The notes: a model not told the origin generated them from the letters alone. Counted from the first letter of the stretch, positions 1-8,648 are shown. The stretch is 64,000 nt of DNA from Nocardia sp. BMG51109 (GCF_000526215.1 NZ_JAFQ01000004.1:4650001-4714000); one strand, 5' to 3'. A program made the numbers and translations.

Positions 1-209
1 TTCAGCGGTTCCCGGTAGCCGAGCGCCCACTGTCCCTCGGACTTGCGGCGGACCGGCTTACCCGTGCGTTCGCGCGGGCCGCTGGGCGTTTGTGCGCGCG
101 AACGCACCCGACGCTCGCGGGCGGCCTGTTCGCGCTCGCGCGCGACCTCCTGCTGACGCGCGCTGCGTTCGGATTCGGATGTGGGACCGGCGTCGGTGCT
201 CGACGTCAT
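1..209 (-). CDS. sirA: Ferredoxin-type sulfite/nitrite reductase, N-terminal 69 residues (gene runs off the left edge)
   Basis: Assimilatory reductase of the SirA/NirA family, which reduces sulfite to sulfide with ferredoxin using siroheme and a 4Fe-4S cluster. Only the first 69 codons are in the window. The end of this stretch reads EGQWALGYREPLN, which matches the conserved N-terminus of mycobacterial SirA (Rv2391). Ahead of it lies a charged extension of about 45 residues, rich in Arg, Glu and Ser, that I do not remember in the mycobacterial protein. GGAG stands about 10 bases before the ATG. The cysteine-containing leader ORF upstream supports the sulfur role over nitrite reduction. The catalytic domains are outside the window. 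Confidence 0.85.
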   Translation of the reverse strand, partial: MTSSTDAGPTSESERSARQQEVAREREQAARERRVRSRAQTPSGPRERTGKPVRRKSEGQWALGYREPL

Positions 210-336
210 GAGGGTCGCTCCTGCGGGTCGATCAGGCCTTTACGGCAGGCGGGAGGGGCTGGCTCACGCCTTCGGTATTCGGGCGGCCGGGGAGAGGGGG
301 CGTCGAATGGCGACGCCGGAGCCGGAAAGGGCCGAG
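210..336 (-). promoter_or_regulatory. Probable cysteine-responsive attenuator leader of sirA
   Basis: This is the untranslated stretch between the leader peptide stop and the sirA start. It can form a 7-bp perfect hairpin at 299-317 (arms GGCGTCG and CGACGCC, 5-base loop). A second hairpin at 340-354 (CCGGAG/CTCCGG, 3-base loop) lies inside the last codons of the leader ORF, over the final Cys codon. In Actinobacteria, Cys-rich leader ORFs ahead of sulfur assimilation genes act by ribosome stalling when cysteine is scarce. That this leader works the same way is inference from layout. Confidence 0.5.
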
Positions 337-429
337 CTACCGGAGGCACTCCGGCAGACAGCTGGCACTGCAGACACGCTTGAAGTCGACGTGACGACGC
401 GCCACCAGTCGAACTCCGAGCCCAGTCAT
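337..429 (-). CDS. 30-residue cysteine leader peptide upstream of sirA
   Basis: A small ORF of 30 codons that starts ATG and ends TAG. It begins MTGLGVRLVARRHVDFKR and contains three Cys codons in its last eleven residues (V-C-S-A-S-C-L-P-E-C-L-R). This is the typical form of the actinobacterial 'putative leader peptide' found before cysteine and sulfate assimilation genes: a basic RRHVD core followed by clustered cysteines. It ends 127 bases before the sirA start codon. Its likely role is to sense charged tRNA-Cys rather than to make a functional protein. It is too short for normal ORF calling. Confidence 0.75.
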   Translation of the reverse strand: MTGLGVRLVARRHVDFKRVCSASCLPECLR

Positions 430-654
430 GGAACCTATTGTGCCATGTCAGCGGGGTCGTTCCGACCGCGTACCCATATTTTCCGCAAATTCGAGGGAAA
501 TTCCCTGGACGCTCGATCAAATTTGTGAGATCGCTCATAGATCGACTTCCGGAAGCTGGTTGGTTGATCGTGGAACCCCTCTCGGAACCCGAGATTTCGC
601 GCCGATGAGTGGGTGGAAGTCCGACCGGTTGTGCGATCGGGTGACGTCGAGTGA

Positions 655-981
655 TCAGGTGACGTCGAGTACCGCCTTGCCGTGCAGCCGCCTGCCGAGC
701 CGCACCTCGGCCGCCTCGCCGAGTCCGGTCCACTCGCCTCGCCAGGCGACCTGGGGGTCCGGCCGGCCGGTCGCGATTTGCTCCGACAGCCAGGTCAGGT
801 CCGGGGCGAGGTCGTGTGTGGCACCGTCGGCAAGGAGGAAGAAGCGGGTGATCGTCCTGTCGTAACCCGGGCCGAACCGGGCGATGCGGATGCCCTCCAC
901 GCCGAAGTCGATCGCGGCATGCGCCGACTGGCCGACGCTGACGAGCGTTCCTCCCGGTCGCAGGGCGGCGTAGGCCGAGAC
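655..981 (-). pseudogene. Remnant of a medium-chain (quinone-oxidoreductase type) dehydrogenase
   Basis: The last 108 or so codons of this frame read like the C-terminal third of a zinc-binding or quinone oxidoreductase of the MDR family: a GGTLVSVGQ strand, a middle segment FFLLADGATHDLAPDLTWL, and the usual closing G-K-A-V-L-D-V. Upstream of about 981 the same frame turns into non-homologous Arg/Gly-rich sequence and there is no N-terminal catalytic domain or complete Rossmann GxGxxG. I read it as a truncated gene. A complete relative of the family is present at 24937-25857. Confidence 0.6.
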
Positions 982-1104
982 TGCCTGACCCTCGCTCCGG
1001 GCTGACCGGCAGAGCGACCCTCGGGCATCGAGCTGTTCGGCGAGATCGGCGCCCGCCCTGCCCGGTCCGGGCTCGACAGCACCGGCCCGGCCGGTCCGGC
1101 GAGA

Positions 1105-1506
1105 ATGGGTCCCATGATGTCGAGGCGTGCAGATCTCCCGTTCGTCCGCGGTACGTCCCCGACCTACTACGCCGCGATCCTGACCACGGCGCTCTCCCCG
1201 GATCCCGGGGACCTGACGGGTTATGCGGACGCGGCCGCGGAAATGGCCGAACTCGCCGAACGGATCGACGGGTACCTCGGGATGGAGTTCGCGCGCGATC
1301 CGGCGTGCGGCATCACGGTGTCCTACTGGCGTGATCTCGAGGCGCTGCGGCGCTGGCGCGACGACATCGATCACCTCGCGGCGCAACGCCTCGGGCGAGA
1401 ACGATTCTACCTGGGGTATCGGGCCCGGATCTGCCGCGTCGAGCGCGAATACGAATGGACCCGACCGCCGGGACGGACACGCGGACCCGCCGCCGACTCG
1501 CCGTAA
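1105..1506 (+). CDS. Antibiotic biosynthesis monooxygenase-like (ABM-fold) protein
   Basis: Small protein of up to 133 residues with the ABM dimeric ferredoxin-like pattern: YYAAILTTAL first strand, then a helix with AAEMAELAERIDGYLGME, then GITVSYWRDLEALRRWR and a closing helix LAAQRLGRERFY. Relatives are often annotated as heme-degrading or quinol monooxygenases, but many have no known reaction. The first ATG is used here. ATGs at 1114 and 1117 are equally plausible because no start has a strong ribosome site. The Pro/Arg-rich tail after about residue 118 is probably disordered. The substrate is unknown. Confidence 0.65.
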   Translation: MGPMMSRRADLPFVRGTSPTYYAAILTTALSPDPGDLTGYADAAAEMAELAERIDGYLGMEFARDPACGITVSYWRDLEALRRWRDDIDHLAAQRLGRERFYLGYRARICRVEREYEWTRPPGRTRGPAADSP

Positions 1507-1643
1507 TACTCGCCCGGAATCGTCTCCGCCGCCTTCCGCAACGAATACCGTTCGACCGCAGTTTCTTTCGCCACGCCGGGCGCACGCGTCCGGCGGCTCG
1601 GTCATGCACTTCTCGTTGGACCGCACTCGGAAGGGGGCCGGAC

Positions 1644-2405
1644 ATGGTTCAGGAACTGATCGTCTGCGTGGTGTCCGCCGCGCTGGCGGTGACGGTGTTC
1701 GTCGCGGGGATTCGATTGCGGCCCAAGTCGTGGCACCTGTCCGAGGACGATACGGCGGGCGAGCTGGTACTCGATGTGGTCCGCAACCTCTTCATCGCGG
1801 TGGTCGCCTTCGTCGTGGTGCTGTGCTGGCAGCAGTACGACAACGCGCAGACGCACACGATCGACGAGGCCAAGGCGCTGACCGAAACCTATTGGCTCGC
1901 ACACACGATGCCGGAACCGGAGCATCAGCGGATTCAGGGGCTGGTGCGTGAGTACACCGAGCGAGTCGCCGGAGAGGAGTGGACGGTGATGGATCACGAG
2001 GGCCGGCTCAGCCGGTCGGCGCAGCAGAGTCTCGACGCTCTCCGCGACGCCGTGCAATCGGTACAACCCGCCGACGAGAGCGCCGCCGACAACCGCACCG
2101 AGGCCTTGGAAAAACTCGAGGACGTCGCCGATTCGCGGCACGAGAGGGAGATGGACGTGCGTCGAGGCATTCCGGGATTCATCACCATCGCCCTGATCTT
2201 CGGGACCATACTTCTGGTTCTCAGTCCCGTGTTCTCCGGTATCAGGGTGACGACGAGCAGCATCCTGATGATCGCGTTGCTCGGTGTCGTGATCGGGCTG
2301 ACGCTGTGGGAGATCCGCAACCTCGATCGCCCGTTCTCGGGCTCCACCCTCGTCCCGAAGGACGCGTTCGAGCAGGCGCTGGTGCGCTATGGGCAGATCA
2401 GTTGA
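1644..2405 (+). CDS. DUF4239-type integral membrane protein
   Basis: A 253-residue membrane protein. Transmembrane segments are visible at about residues 2-22, 45-65, 180-200 and 207-225, with a soluble helical loop of about 110 residues between the second and third. This matches the bestrophin-like DUF4239 arrangement. In the family, which is widespread in bacteria, the function is unproven and an ion channel role is only suggested by fold comparison. The start ATG is preceded by AAGGGGG at good spacing. The stop is close to the following secreted-protein gene, so the two may be cotranscribed. Confidence 0.65.
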   Translation: MVQELIVCVVSAALAVTVFVAGIRLRPKSWHLSEDDTAGELVLDVVRNLFIAVVAFVVVLCWQQYDNAQTHTIDEAKALTETYWLAHTMPEPEHQRIQGLVREYTERVAGEEWTVMDHEGRLSRSAQQSLDALRDAVQSVQPADESAADNRTEALEKLEDVADSRHEREMDVRRGIPGFITIALIFGTILLVLSPVFSGIRVTTSSILMIALLGVVIGLTLWEIRNLDRPFSGSTLVPKDAFEQALVRYGQIS

Positions 2406-2451
2406 CGATGCCCGGCCGGGGCGGCCGCGATGCGGTCGTACTCAGCCGGTA

Positions 2452-3267
2452 ATGCACACGCTCGCAAGGGAATTCGCCGTGGCCACGGTCGTGCTGTCGA
2501 CGGGTTTCCTGTGCCCGATCGCCTCCGCGGATCCGTTCGATCCCGGTGTGCCACCACCCCTCGGAGACATCGTGACGGGTAGTGCGTCACCCGACGACAC
2601 AGGGAGCGCCGCCGCGGAAATTCCGCTGGGACTCGGTTCGGCCGAGCCGCCGGTTGCCGGTGCGCTCGGCACCGGAAGTAGTTCCGGCCCTGAGGATTCG
2701 GATGCCGAGGTGGATTCGGATGCCGAGGTAGCCGAGGAGGCGGTCGATGTCGGCGAGCCGGTCGACGTTCCCGCGCAGGATTCCGGCAGCGCCCTGACGG
2801 CGTGCGCCGGCAGTGCGGTCGGCAGCGGCGTGGCACTGCTGCTCGCCGTGCTGTCGGGCAGTTCGGGCAGCAGCCTCGTGCCCGGATTGCTGGTCTCCGG
2901 TTCGGGTGGTTCGGCAGTCGGGAGTGCCGCGGTGGGTAGTGCGGCCGGTGGCAGCGCGCTGCTGACATGCCTGTTGGCGGTGCCGGGCCCACCGCCGTGG
3001 GAATTACCCCTTCAGCTGCCTCCGCCACCGGGTCCAGTGGGCCTGTCGGCCCCCGTCGCCGCCCCTGCCGCCTCTGCCGCTCCCAGCAGTCCACCCCCGG
3101 TCGCCGTTCAACGTCCGGTCGCAGCGCCGCCACCTCACGAGCCTCCTCTCGCCGCGTCGCGCTCCGAACATCACCGAGCCTGGAATGTGGTCATGCTGAT
3201 GGCGGTAATGATCGTCACGGTGCTGGCGTCCGCACGGGGGAGATCGGTGGTGCGCCGTTCGCGCTAG
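2452..3267 (+). CDS. Secreted or membrane-anchored Gly/Ser/Pro-rich protein of unknown function
   Basis: From ATG 2452 the product has a signal peptide (MHTLAREF, then a hydrophobic run to ASA, likely cut before DPFDPG). A low-complexity acidic region follows (two copies of DSDAEV), then a Gly/Ser/Ala/Leu-rich hydrophobic stretch with two cysteines, a proline-rich segment, and a C-terminal transmembrane helix (WNVVMLMAVMIVTVLASA) ending in RRSR. This suggests a protein passing through or held in the envelope. A GTG at 2479 is an alternative start. I recognise no family, though similar Gly/Ser-rich envelope proteins occur in Nocardia. Confidence 0.5.
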   Translation: MHTLAREFAVATVVLSTGFLCPIASADPFDPGVPPPLGDIVTGSASPDDTGSAAAEIPLGLGSAEPPVAGALGTGSSSGPEDSDAEVDSDAEVAEEAVDVGEPVDVPAQDSGSALTACAGSAVGSGVALLLAVLSGSSGSSLVPGLLVSGSGGSAVGSAAVGSAAGGSALLTCLLAVPGPPPWELPLQLPPPPGPVGLSAPVAAPAASAAPSSPPPVAVQRPVAAPPPHEPPLAASRSEHHRAWNVVMLMAVMIVTVLASARGRSVVRRSR

Positions 3268-3547
3268 TTCGTCGGCAGGGCGAGGCGGTCCTGCCGCCCG
3301 TCGAGCCGATCGCGGCCCGCACCGCCGGTGCTCCGGGGGCATAATCGCCGCGCCGCGGGCCTTGGGCCGCAGCCGACGTTCTCGCCGGTGGCCGGCCTAC
3401 AGCGGCATCCGGGCTTTCTGTGCGGGGTCGTGACGGGCGCTCGGCGCATAGCCCGGCGGGCGGCCGGGGCGATCCGGTGCCGCGGGATCACCGTGCCCGG
3501 GGCAGCCCCGTCGCACGTCACACCGAGCCCATCGGCAGACTGGAACG

Positions 3548-4759
3548 GTGCATGCGACCACCGACCGATCCGCCGCCGACCGGGCTTCCCCGGAGCCCGC
3601 GCTGAGCGACTTCGGCGGTGGGCCCTTCGGCATCTACGTGCACGTGCCGTTCTGCGCGACCAGGTGCGGGTACTGCGACTTCAACACCTACACGGCGGGC
3701 GAGCTGGGCACCTCGGCGTCGCCGGAGTCCTGGATGGAGGCGCTGCGGGGCGAATTCGCCATGGCGGCCGAGCGGTTCGGGGAGTTGCCGAGCCCGCAGC
3801 CCGAGGTGTCCACGGTATTCGTCGGCGGGGGCACGCCCTCACTGCTCGGTGGCGACGGGCTGGCCGCGGTGCTGGATGCCGTCCGCGCGAACTTCACGCT
3901 GGCCGCCGATGCCGAGGTGACCACCGAATCGAATCCGGAGTCCACCTCGCCCCGGTTCTTCGAGCGCATCCGGGACGCCGGATTCACCCGGGTCTCGCTG
4001 GGCATGCAGTCCGCCGCCGAGCACGTACTGCGCATCCTCGACCGCACCCACACCCCCGGCCGGGCGGTCGCCGCCGCACGCGAGGCCCGGGCCGCGGGAT
4101 TCGAGCACGTGAATCTCGATCTCATCTACGGGACGCCGGGCGAGACCGATGCCGACCTGGACGCCAGCCTGGACGCCGTCCTCGCCGCCGGTGTCGACCA
4201 CGTGTCGGCGTACTCGCTGATCGTCGAGGACGGCACGGCCCTGGCCCGCAGGGTGCGCCGCGGTGAACTTCCGGCCCCGGACGACGACATCCTCGCGGTC
4301 CGCTACGAGCGTATCGACGCCCGCCTGTCCGCCGCGGGCCTCACCTGGTACGAGGTATCCAACTGGGCCGCAACCGATTCCGCCCGGTGTCGGCACAACC
4401 TCTGCTACTGGGACGGCGGCGACTGGCTGGGCGCCGGCCCGGGCGCGCACAGCCATCTGGGCGGTGTGCGCTGGTGGAACGTGAAGCATCCGGCCCGCTA
4501 CGCGCAGCGGGTGGCCGACGCCGCGCTACCGGTCGCAGGCTGGGAGGCGCTGACCGATGACGAGCGCTACACCGAGCGCGTCATGCTCGCCGTCCGCCTC
4601 CGCACCGGCCTGCCACTGGACGACCTGGACGACTCCGGGCGAACCGCGGCCCAGCGGATCGTCTCCGACGGCCTGGCGTACCGGTCCGGCGATCGCCTGA
4701 ACCTGACCGACCGTGGCCGCCTACTCGCCGATGCCGTCGTCCGTGCATTGCTGACCTGA
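3548..4759 (+). CDS. hemW: Radical SAM heme chaperone HemW
   Basis: A 403-residue HemW, formerly annotated as oxygen-independent coproporphyrinogen oxidase. The family carries heme to target proteins and lacks coproporphyrinogen oxidase activity. The radical SAM CxxxCxxC cluster is at Cys36, Cys40 and Cys43 (PFCATRCGYCDF), followed by the GGGTPS motif for SAM binding and the ESNPES stretch. The C-terminal HemN-like domain includes WYEVSNWA and the RHNLCYW segment. The start is a GTG. The position between sirA and hrcA matches the mycobacterial order (Rv2388c). Cytoplasmic. Confidence 0.92.
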   Translation: MHATTDRSAADRASPEPALSDFGGGPFGIYVHVPFCATRCGYCDFNTYTAGELGTSASPESWMEALRGEFAMAAERFGELPSPQPEVSTVFVGGGTPSLLGGDGLAAVLDAVRANFTLAADAEVTTESNPESTSPRFFERIRDAGFTRVSLGMQSAAEHVLRILDRTHTPGRAVAAAREARAAGFEHVNLDLIYGTPGETDADLDASLDAVLAAGVDHVSAYSLIVEDGTALARRVRRGELPAPDDDILAVRYERIDARLSAAGLTWYEVSNWAATDSARCRHNLCYWDGGDWLGAGPGAHSHLGGVRWWNVKHPARYAQRVADAALPVAGWEALTDDERYTERVMLAVRLRTGLPLDDLDDSGRTAAQRIVSDGLAYRSGDRLNLTDRGRLLADAVVRALLT

Positions 4760-5005
4760 ATCGTCGAGGCGCCGCGGAATCCGGTCACGTGCCGGCCTGT
4801 CCGGCGCTCGGCGACCGCGGCGGAAGCCGATGGTCGTGAACGACTACCGAACGGCACTCGGCCGGCGGCACATCGCAATACCCGGGACAGTACGGCGGGT
4901 CGGTGCGGGGATTCCGGACATGCGCAGGTGGCGGTGATCGATTTCGCGGTTGGACTGAGGGCGGGCGGTAGGGGGTGTAGCGTTCGGTGCGACTGGAGGA
5001 GTCCT

Positions 5006-5212
5006 ATGCCGCAGGCACGTCACACCACCCTTGTCCCTGAACAGAGCGAGTTCGCCGAGTCGCGGGCCGCGGAGAAGGCCGAGAGCGCGCGGCGCAGCGC
5101 GCTGGCCGCCCGGGCCGTCGCCAGCTACTCCCTCGATGCCGACGACTGCGTGGTGCTGCTGGCCATGCTGGGTCTGGACGCTGCCGCGGGAAGGGCCGCC
5201 GGCCCCGACTGA
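5006..5212 (+). CDS. Small hypothetical protein (68 residues)
   Basis: A 68-codon ORF with a very good ribosome site (GGAGGAG six bases before the ATG). The sequence is a charged, helix-rich N-terminal half (EQSEFAESRAAEKAESARRSALAARAV) followed by SYSLDADDCVVLLAMLGLD. There is no signal peptide or membrane segment. I do not recognise the family. The strong start signal and codon pattern argue for a real gene. It lies between hemW and hrcA on the same strand, but 245 bases from hemW. Confidence 0.55.
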   Translation: MPQARHTTLVPEQSEFAESRAAEKAESARRSALAARAVASYSLDADDCVVLLAMLGLDAAAGRAAGPD

Positions 5213-5318
5213 GGTGTCGGCATCGACTGAGGTGTCGGCGTCGACCATTCGCCGGACCGTAGCCGCGTATTCGGTTGGCTGCCTCGTAGACAGTCGGCTG
5301 CCGCGTATTCGGTTGGCT
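5206..5318 (+). repeat. Two interleaved pairs of short direct repeats
   Basis: A 21-base unit CGACTGAGGTGTCGGC(A/G)TCG(A) occurs at 5206-5226 and 5224-5244, almost in tandem. A 19-base exact unit GCCGCGTATTCGGTTGGCT occurs at 5262-5280 and 5300-5318. They begin at the 3' end of the small gene at 5006-5212. The rest of 5213-5530 shows no convincing gene, only an AT-richer patch near 5430 that may hold the hrcA promoter. Confidence 0.6.
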
Positions 5319-5530
5319 ACGGAAGCCGCCGATGTCGGCTCGGCGAGCCGTGCTGCCCCTTCCCTCCCCCTTCCGAAGCGGCGGCCACGCAGGTCAGGAC
5401 GCGCGCACAGGCGATCGGGCCCCGGGCAATTAAACTGGAATTCGGATGAACCGGGATCCGGGTGATCGTGGCATGCCGTGACACGGTGGTCGGACCGGTG
5501 GGACCGAGGGCGAGCGAGGAGGTGGGGCCG

Positions 5531-6562
5531 ATGCCGAGCACGGAGCAACGGCGGATCGAGGTCCTGCGTGCGATCGTCGCGGACTACATCGCGACCAAGG
5601 AGCCGATCGGCTCGAAGACACTGGTCGAGCGGCACAATCTGGGTGTCTCCAGCGCGACCGTGCGCAACGATATGGCCGTCCTGGAGGCCGAGGGCTACAT
5701 CGCCCAGCCGCACACCAGCTCCGGTCGCATCCCCACCGACAAGGGCTACCGCCAGTTCGTCGACCACATCGCCGAGGTGAAACCGCTGTCGCCGGCCGAG
5801 CGGCGGGCCATCGTGGAATTCCTGGAGAACGGCGTCGACCTCGATGACGTGCTGCGCCGCGGCGTGCGCCTGCTGGCCCAGCTGACCAGGCAGGTCGCGA
5901 TGGTCCAGTATCCGACGGTGTCGGCGTCGACGGTCCGGCACCTGGAGGTCGTGGCGCTCAATCCGGCCCGGCTGCTGCTGGTGGTGATCACCGACTCCGG
6001 CCGCGTCGATCAGCGCCTGGTCGATCTCGGCGCGGTCGTCGACGACGAGGATCTGGCGGCGCTGCGCGGCATGCTCGGCAACGCCATGGACGGCAAGCTC
6101 CTGTCGGCCGCCTCCGCCGCGGCCGCCGAACTGCCCGAGCATGCGCCGCCGCGATTACGCGACGTGCTGGTCCGAGTGTCGACGGTGCTGGTCGAGACGC
6201 TGGTCGAACATCCGGAGGAGCGGCTGGTGCTCGGCGGTACGGCCAATCTCACCCGCAACGCCGGCGACTTCGGTTTCCCCGGTTCCTTGCGCTCGGTGCT
6301 GGAGGCGCTGGAGGAACAGGTGGTCGTGTTGAAACTGCTGGCGGCCGCACAGCGACCGGGCATGGTGACGGTGCAGATCGGTGAGGAGACCCAGGTCGAG
6401 CAGATGCGTGGAACCTCCGTGGTATCAACGGGGTACGGTATGCCAGGTACGGTGCTCGGGGGGATGGGAGTGCTCGGCCCGACCCGGATGGACTATCCAG
6501 GAACCATCGCTTCGGTCGCCGCGGTCGCCAGGTACATCGGCGAGGTGCTCGCCGAACGATGA
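5531..6562 (+). CDS. hrcA: Heat-inducible transcription repressor HrcA
   Basis: A 343-residue repressor of class I heat-shock genes. The N-terminal winged helix is clear ([14 protein letters not shown], then [13 protein letters not shown] as recognition helix, then the [14 protein letters not shown] wing), followed by the GAF-like middle domain and the C-terminal dimerisation part. The ATG at 5531 follows GAGGTGGGG. No CIRCE operator was found upstream. It heads the hrcA-dnaJ-rsmE run seen in mycobacteria (Rv2374c-Rv2372c). Its stop overlaps the start of a short ORF that leads into dnaJ. Confidence 0.93.
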   Translation: MPSTEQRRIEVLRAIVADYIATKEPIGSKTLVERHNLGVSSATVRNDMAVLEAEGYIAQPHTSSGRIPTDKGYRQFVDHIAEVKPLSPAERRAIVEFLENGVDLDDVLRRGVRLLAQLTRQVAMVQYPTVSASTVRHLEVVALNPARLLLVVITDSGRVDQRLVDLGAVVDDEDLAALRGMLGNAMDGKLLSAASAAAAELPEHAPPRLRDVLVRVSTVLVETLVEHPEERLVLGGTANLTRNAGDFGFPGSLRSVLEALEEQVVVLKLLAAAQRPGMVTVQIGEETQVEQMRGTSVVSTGYGMPGTVLGGMGVLGPTRMDYPGTIASVAAVARYIGEVLAER

Positions 6563-6669
6563 GCCGGACACGGCTGTGGTCGGAGACGGCTGTGGTCGAT
6601 GAGCCGGAGTCGGCGGTGGTCGATGAGCCGGAGACGGCGGTGAGCGGAACAGAATCGGAACAGGACTAG
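6559..6669 (+). CDS. Candidate 36-residue ORF coupling hrcA to dnaJ
   Basis: An ATG overlaps the hrcA stop (ATGA) and opens 36 codons that end TAG eight bases before the dnaJ GTG. The product contains two copies of A-V-V-D-E-P-E and ends S-G-T-E-S-E-Q-D, so it is strongly acidic. The repeats come from a 24-bp tandem DNA repeat. The overlap geometry is that of translational coupling and would keep ribosomes moving from hrcA to dnaJ. Whether the peptide itself matters is unknown, and it may only be a translated spacer. Confidence 0.4.
   Translation: MSRTRLWSETAVVDEPESAVVDEPETAVSGTESEQD
6592..6639 (+). repeat. 24-bp tandem repeat between hrcA and dnaJ
   Basis: Two adjacent 24-base units (GTGGTCGATGAGCCGGAG then T or A, then CGGCG) at 6592-6615 and 6616-6639, differing at one base. 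A degenerate partial copy at about 6559-6591 overlaps the hrcA stop. The unit length is a multiple of three, so the repeat preserves the short ORF reading through it. Confidence 0.7.
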
Positions 6670-6677
6670 AGACGCAA

Positions 6678-7826
6678 GTGGCACGGGACTACTACGGAAT
6701 TCTCGGCGTCGGACGCAACGCGACCGACCAGGAGATCAAGCGCGCCTATCGGAAGCTGGCGCGGGAACTGCACCCCGACGTCAACCCCGACGCGGACGCG
6801 CAGGAAAAGTTCCGCGACGCGTCGGCCGCCTACGAGGTCCTCAGCGACCCGGAGAAGCGCCGCATCGTCGATATGGGTGGCGACCCGATGGAGTCCGCGG
6901 GCGGCGGCGGTGGGTTCTCCGGCGCCGGGTTCGGCGGGCTGGGCGATGTGTTCGAGGCGTTCTTCGGCGGGATGAGCAATGCCGGCCCGCGGCGTCCACG
7001 CGGCCGGGTGCAGCCCGGCGCGGATTCGCTGCTGCGCACCCGGCTGTCGCTGGCCGAATGCGCGGTCGGGGTGACCAAGCACCTGACCGTCGACACCGCG
7101 GTGCTGTGCGACGTGTGCCAGGGCGCCGGCACCAACGACAACTCCAAGCCGGTGCGCTGCGAGACCTGCGGCGGCGCGGGCGAGGTGCAGACGGTGCAGC
7201 GGTCGTTCCTGGGCCAGGTGATGACGTCGCGGCCGTGCCCGACCTGCCGCGGCACCGGCGAGACCATTCCGGATCCGTGCCGCAAGTGCGGCGGCGACGG
7301 CCGGGTGCGGTCGCGCCGCGAGATCGCCGCGCCGATCCCCGCGGGCGTGGCCAACGGCATGCGGGTGCGGCTGGCGGCGCAGGGCGAGATCGGCCCCGGC
7401 GGTGGCCCGGCCGGCGACCTGTACGTCGAGATCGTCGAGCAGCCGCACGACACGTTCGTCCGCGACGGCGACGACCTGCACTGCACGATTCGGGTGCCGA
7501 TGGTCGAGGCCGCGCTGGGGAGCACGGTCGTGATCGACACGATCCTGGACGGCCCGACCGAGCTGACCATTCCGGCGGGCACCCAGCCCGGCGAGGTGTC
7601 GGTGCTGCGCGGGCACGGGATGCCCAAGCTGCGTTCCAGCGCGCGCGGCGATCTGGTGGCGCACCTGGACATCGTGGTGCCGACGAAGCTGGACAACAAG
7701 CAGTCCGAGCTGCTGCGCAAGTACAAGGCGACGCGCAACGGTGAGCGCACCGAGGTGCTGTCGGCCCAGTCCGAGCACAACAGCGGGCTGTTCGCGCGGC
7801 TGCGGGCCTCGTTCAGCGGGCGCTGA
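6678..7826 (+). CDS. dnaJ: Molecular chaperone DnaJ (DnaJ2 type)
   Basis: A 382-residue Hsp40 co-chaperone that delivers clients to DnaK and stimulates its ATPase. It has the J domain with HPD at residues 32-34, a Gly/Phe-rich linker, four zinc-finger repeats ([32 protein letters not shown]), and the C-terminal substrate-binding domain. The start is GTG. It follows hrcA as in mycobacteria, where this copy is the second DnaJ, separate from the dnaK operon. Probably cotranscribed with rsmE ten bases downstream. Confidence 0.94.
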   Translation: MARDYYGILGVGRNATDQEIKRAYRKLARELHPDVNPDADAQEKFRDASAAYEVLSDPEKRRIVDMGGDPMESAGGGGGFSGAGFGGLGDVFEAFFGGMSNAGPRRPRGRVQPGADSLLRTRLSLAECAVGVTKHLTVDTAVLCDVCQGAGTNDNSKPVRCETCGGAGEVQTVQRSFLGQVMTSRPCPTCRGTGETIPDPCRKCGGDGRVRSRREIAAPIPAGVANGMRVRLAAQGEIGPGGGPAGDLYVEIVEQPHDTFVRDGDDLHCTIRVPMVEAALGSTVVIDTILDGPTELTIPAGTQPGEVSVLRGHGMPKLRSSARGDLVAHLDIVVPTKLDNKQSELLRKYKATRNGERTEVLSAQSEHNSGLFARLRASFSGR

Positions 7827-7835
7827 CGGGCCGCG

Positions 7836-8576
7836 GTGGCCGCCACGGTCTTCTACCTCGACGAGATTCCCGAGCCGGGGTCCGTCGCGGTTCTCGACGG
7901 TCCCGAAGGCCGCCATGCCGCGACCGTGCGCCGCATCCGGGCCGGCGAGCCGGTCACCCTGTCGGACGGGGCCGGCGTGCTGGCGGAATCGGAAGTCGTT
8001 GCGGCGCAGAAGGACCGGCTCGAACTGAGGATCCTGGACCGGATCGTCGCCGAGCGGGTCGCGCCGCCGGTGACGGTGGTGCAGGCGCTGCCCAAATCGG
8101 ACCGGTCCGAACTGGCGGTCGAGCTGATGACCGAGGCGGGCGCCGACGTCATCGTCCCCTGGCAGGCCGTACGCTGCGTCGCCAACTGGGAAGGCAAGGC
8201 TCGCAAGGGCGTCGACAAATGGCGCGCGGCGGCCCGCTCGGCCGCCCGCCAGTCCCGACGGGCCTACATCCCGGAGGTCACCGACCTGCGCCGCACCCCG
8301 GACGTGCTGGACCTGATCCGGAACATCAAGGCGGACAACGGCATCGTCGCCGCCCTGCACGAGTCGGGCAGCTCCCGCTTCGTCGACCTGCCCGTCGCCG
8401 AGGCATCGCGGATCGCGTTGATCGTCGGCCCCGAGGGCGGTCTCGACGACGCGGAACTCGCCGCCCTCACCGAGGCGGGCGCCGCCCCGGTCCTGCTCGG
8501 TCCCACCGTGCTACGGACCTCGACTGCTGCCGCCGTCGCCCTGGGCGCGCTGGGTGCGTTGACGGCACGCTGGTGA
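7836..8576 (+). CDS. rsmE: 16S rRNA (uracil1498-N3)-methyltransferase RsmE
   Basis: A 246-residue SPOUT-class enzyme that methylates N3 of U1498 in 16S rRNA using S-adenosylmethionine. The knotted SAM-binding site is visible in IVGPEGGLDDAEL and in LLGPTVLRTSTAA near the C-terminus. An N-terminal PUA-like domain starts with VFYLDEIP. GTG start, ten bases after the dnaJ stop, in the conserved hrcA-dnaJ-rsmE order. Confidence 0.92.
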   Translation: MAATVFYLDEIPEPGSVAVLDGPEGRHAATVRRIRAGEPVTLSDGAGVLAESEVVAAQKDRLELRILDRIVAERVAPPVTVVQALPKSDRSELAVELMTEAGADVIVPWQAVRCVANWEGKARKGVDKWRAAARSAARQSRRAYIPEVTDLRRTPDVLDLIRNIKADNGIVAALHESGSSRFVDLPVAEASRIALIVGPEGGLDDAELAALTEAGAAPVLLGPTVLRTSTAAAVALGALGALTARW

Positions 8577-8616
8577 GACCCCCTGTGGCCGTCCGGCAGC
8601 GGACCTATCGGTGCCC

Positions 8617-8648
8617 GATCTGGTATCTCGCTTGGTATCATTACCGGT
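8617..8648 (+). promoter_or_regulatory. Probable autoregulatory site of vapBC
   Basis: The 30 bases before the antitoxin ATG hold three GGTAT copies and the small inverted repeat GGTA-TCAT-TACC at 8634-8645. VapB-type antitoxins usually bind such repeats over their own promoter. No ribosome site is obvious, so translation may be leaderless or weak. Confidence 0.4.

Noticed and set aside
206..733. Long minus-strand open frame of 175 codons upstream of sirA
   Set aside because: Low-complexity composition with no family resemblance. It overlaps in another frame the leader ORF and the dehydrogenase remnant, which explain the region better.
5400..5530. CIRCE operator expected before hrcA
   Set aside because: No TTAGCACTC-N9-GAGTGCTAA or close variant was found on either strand in this stretch.
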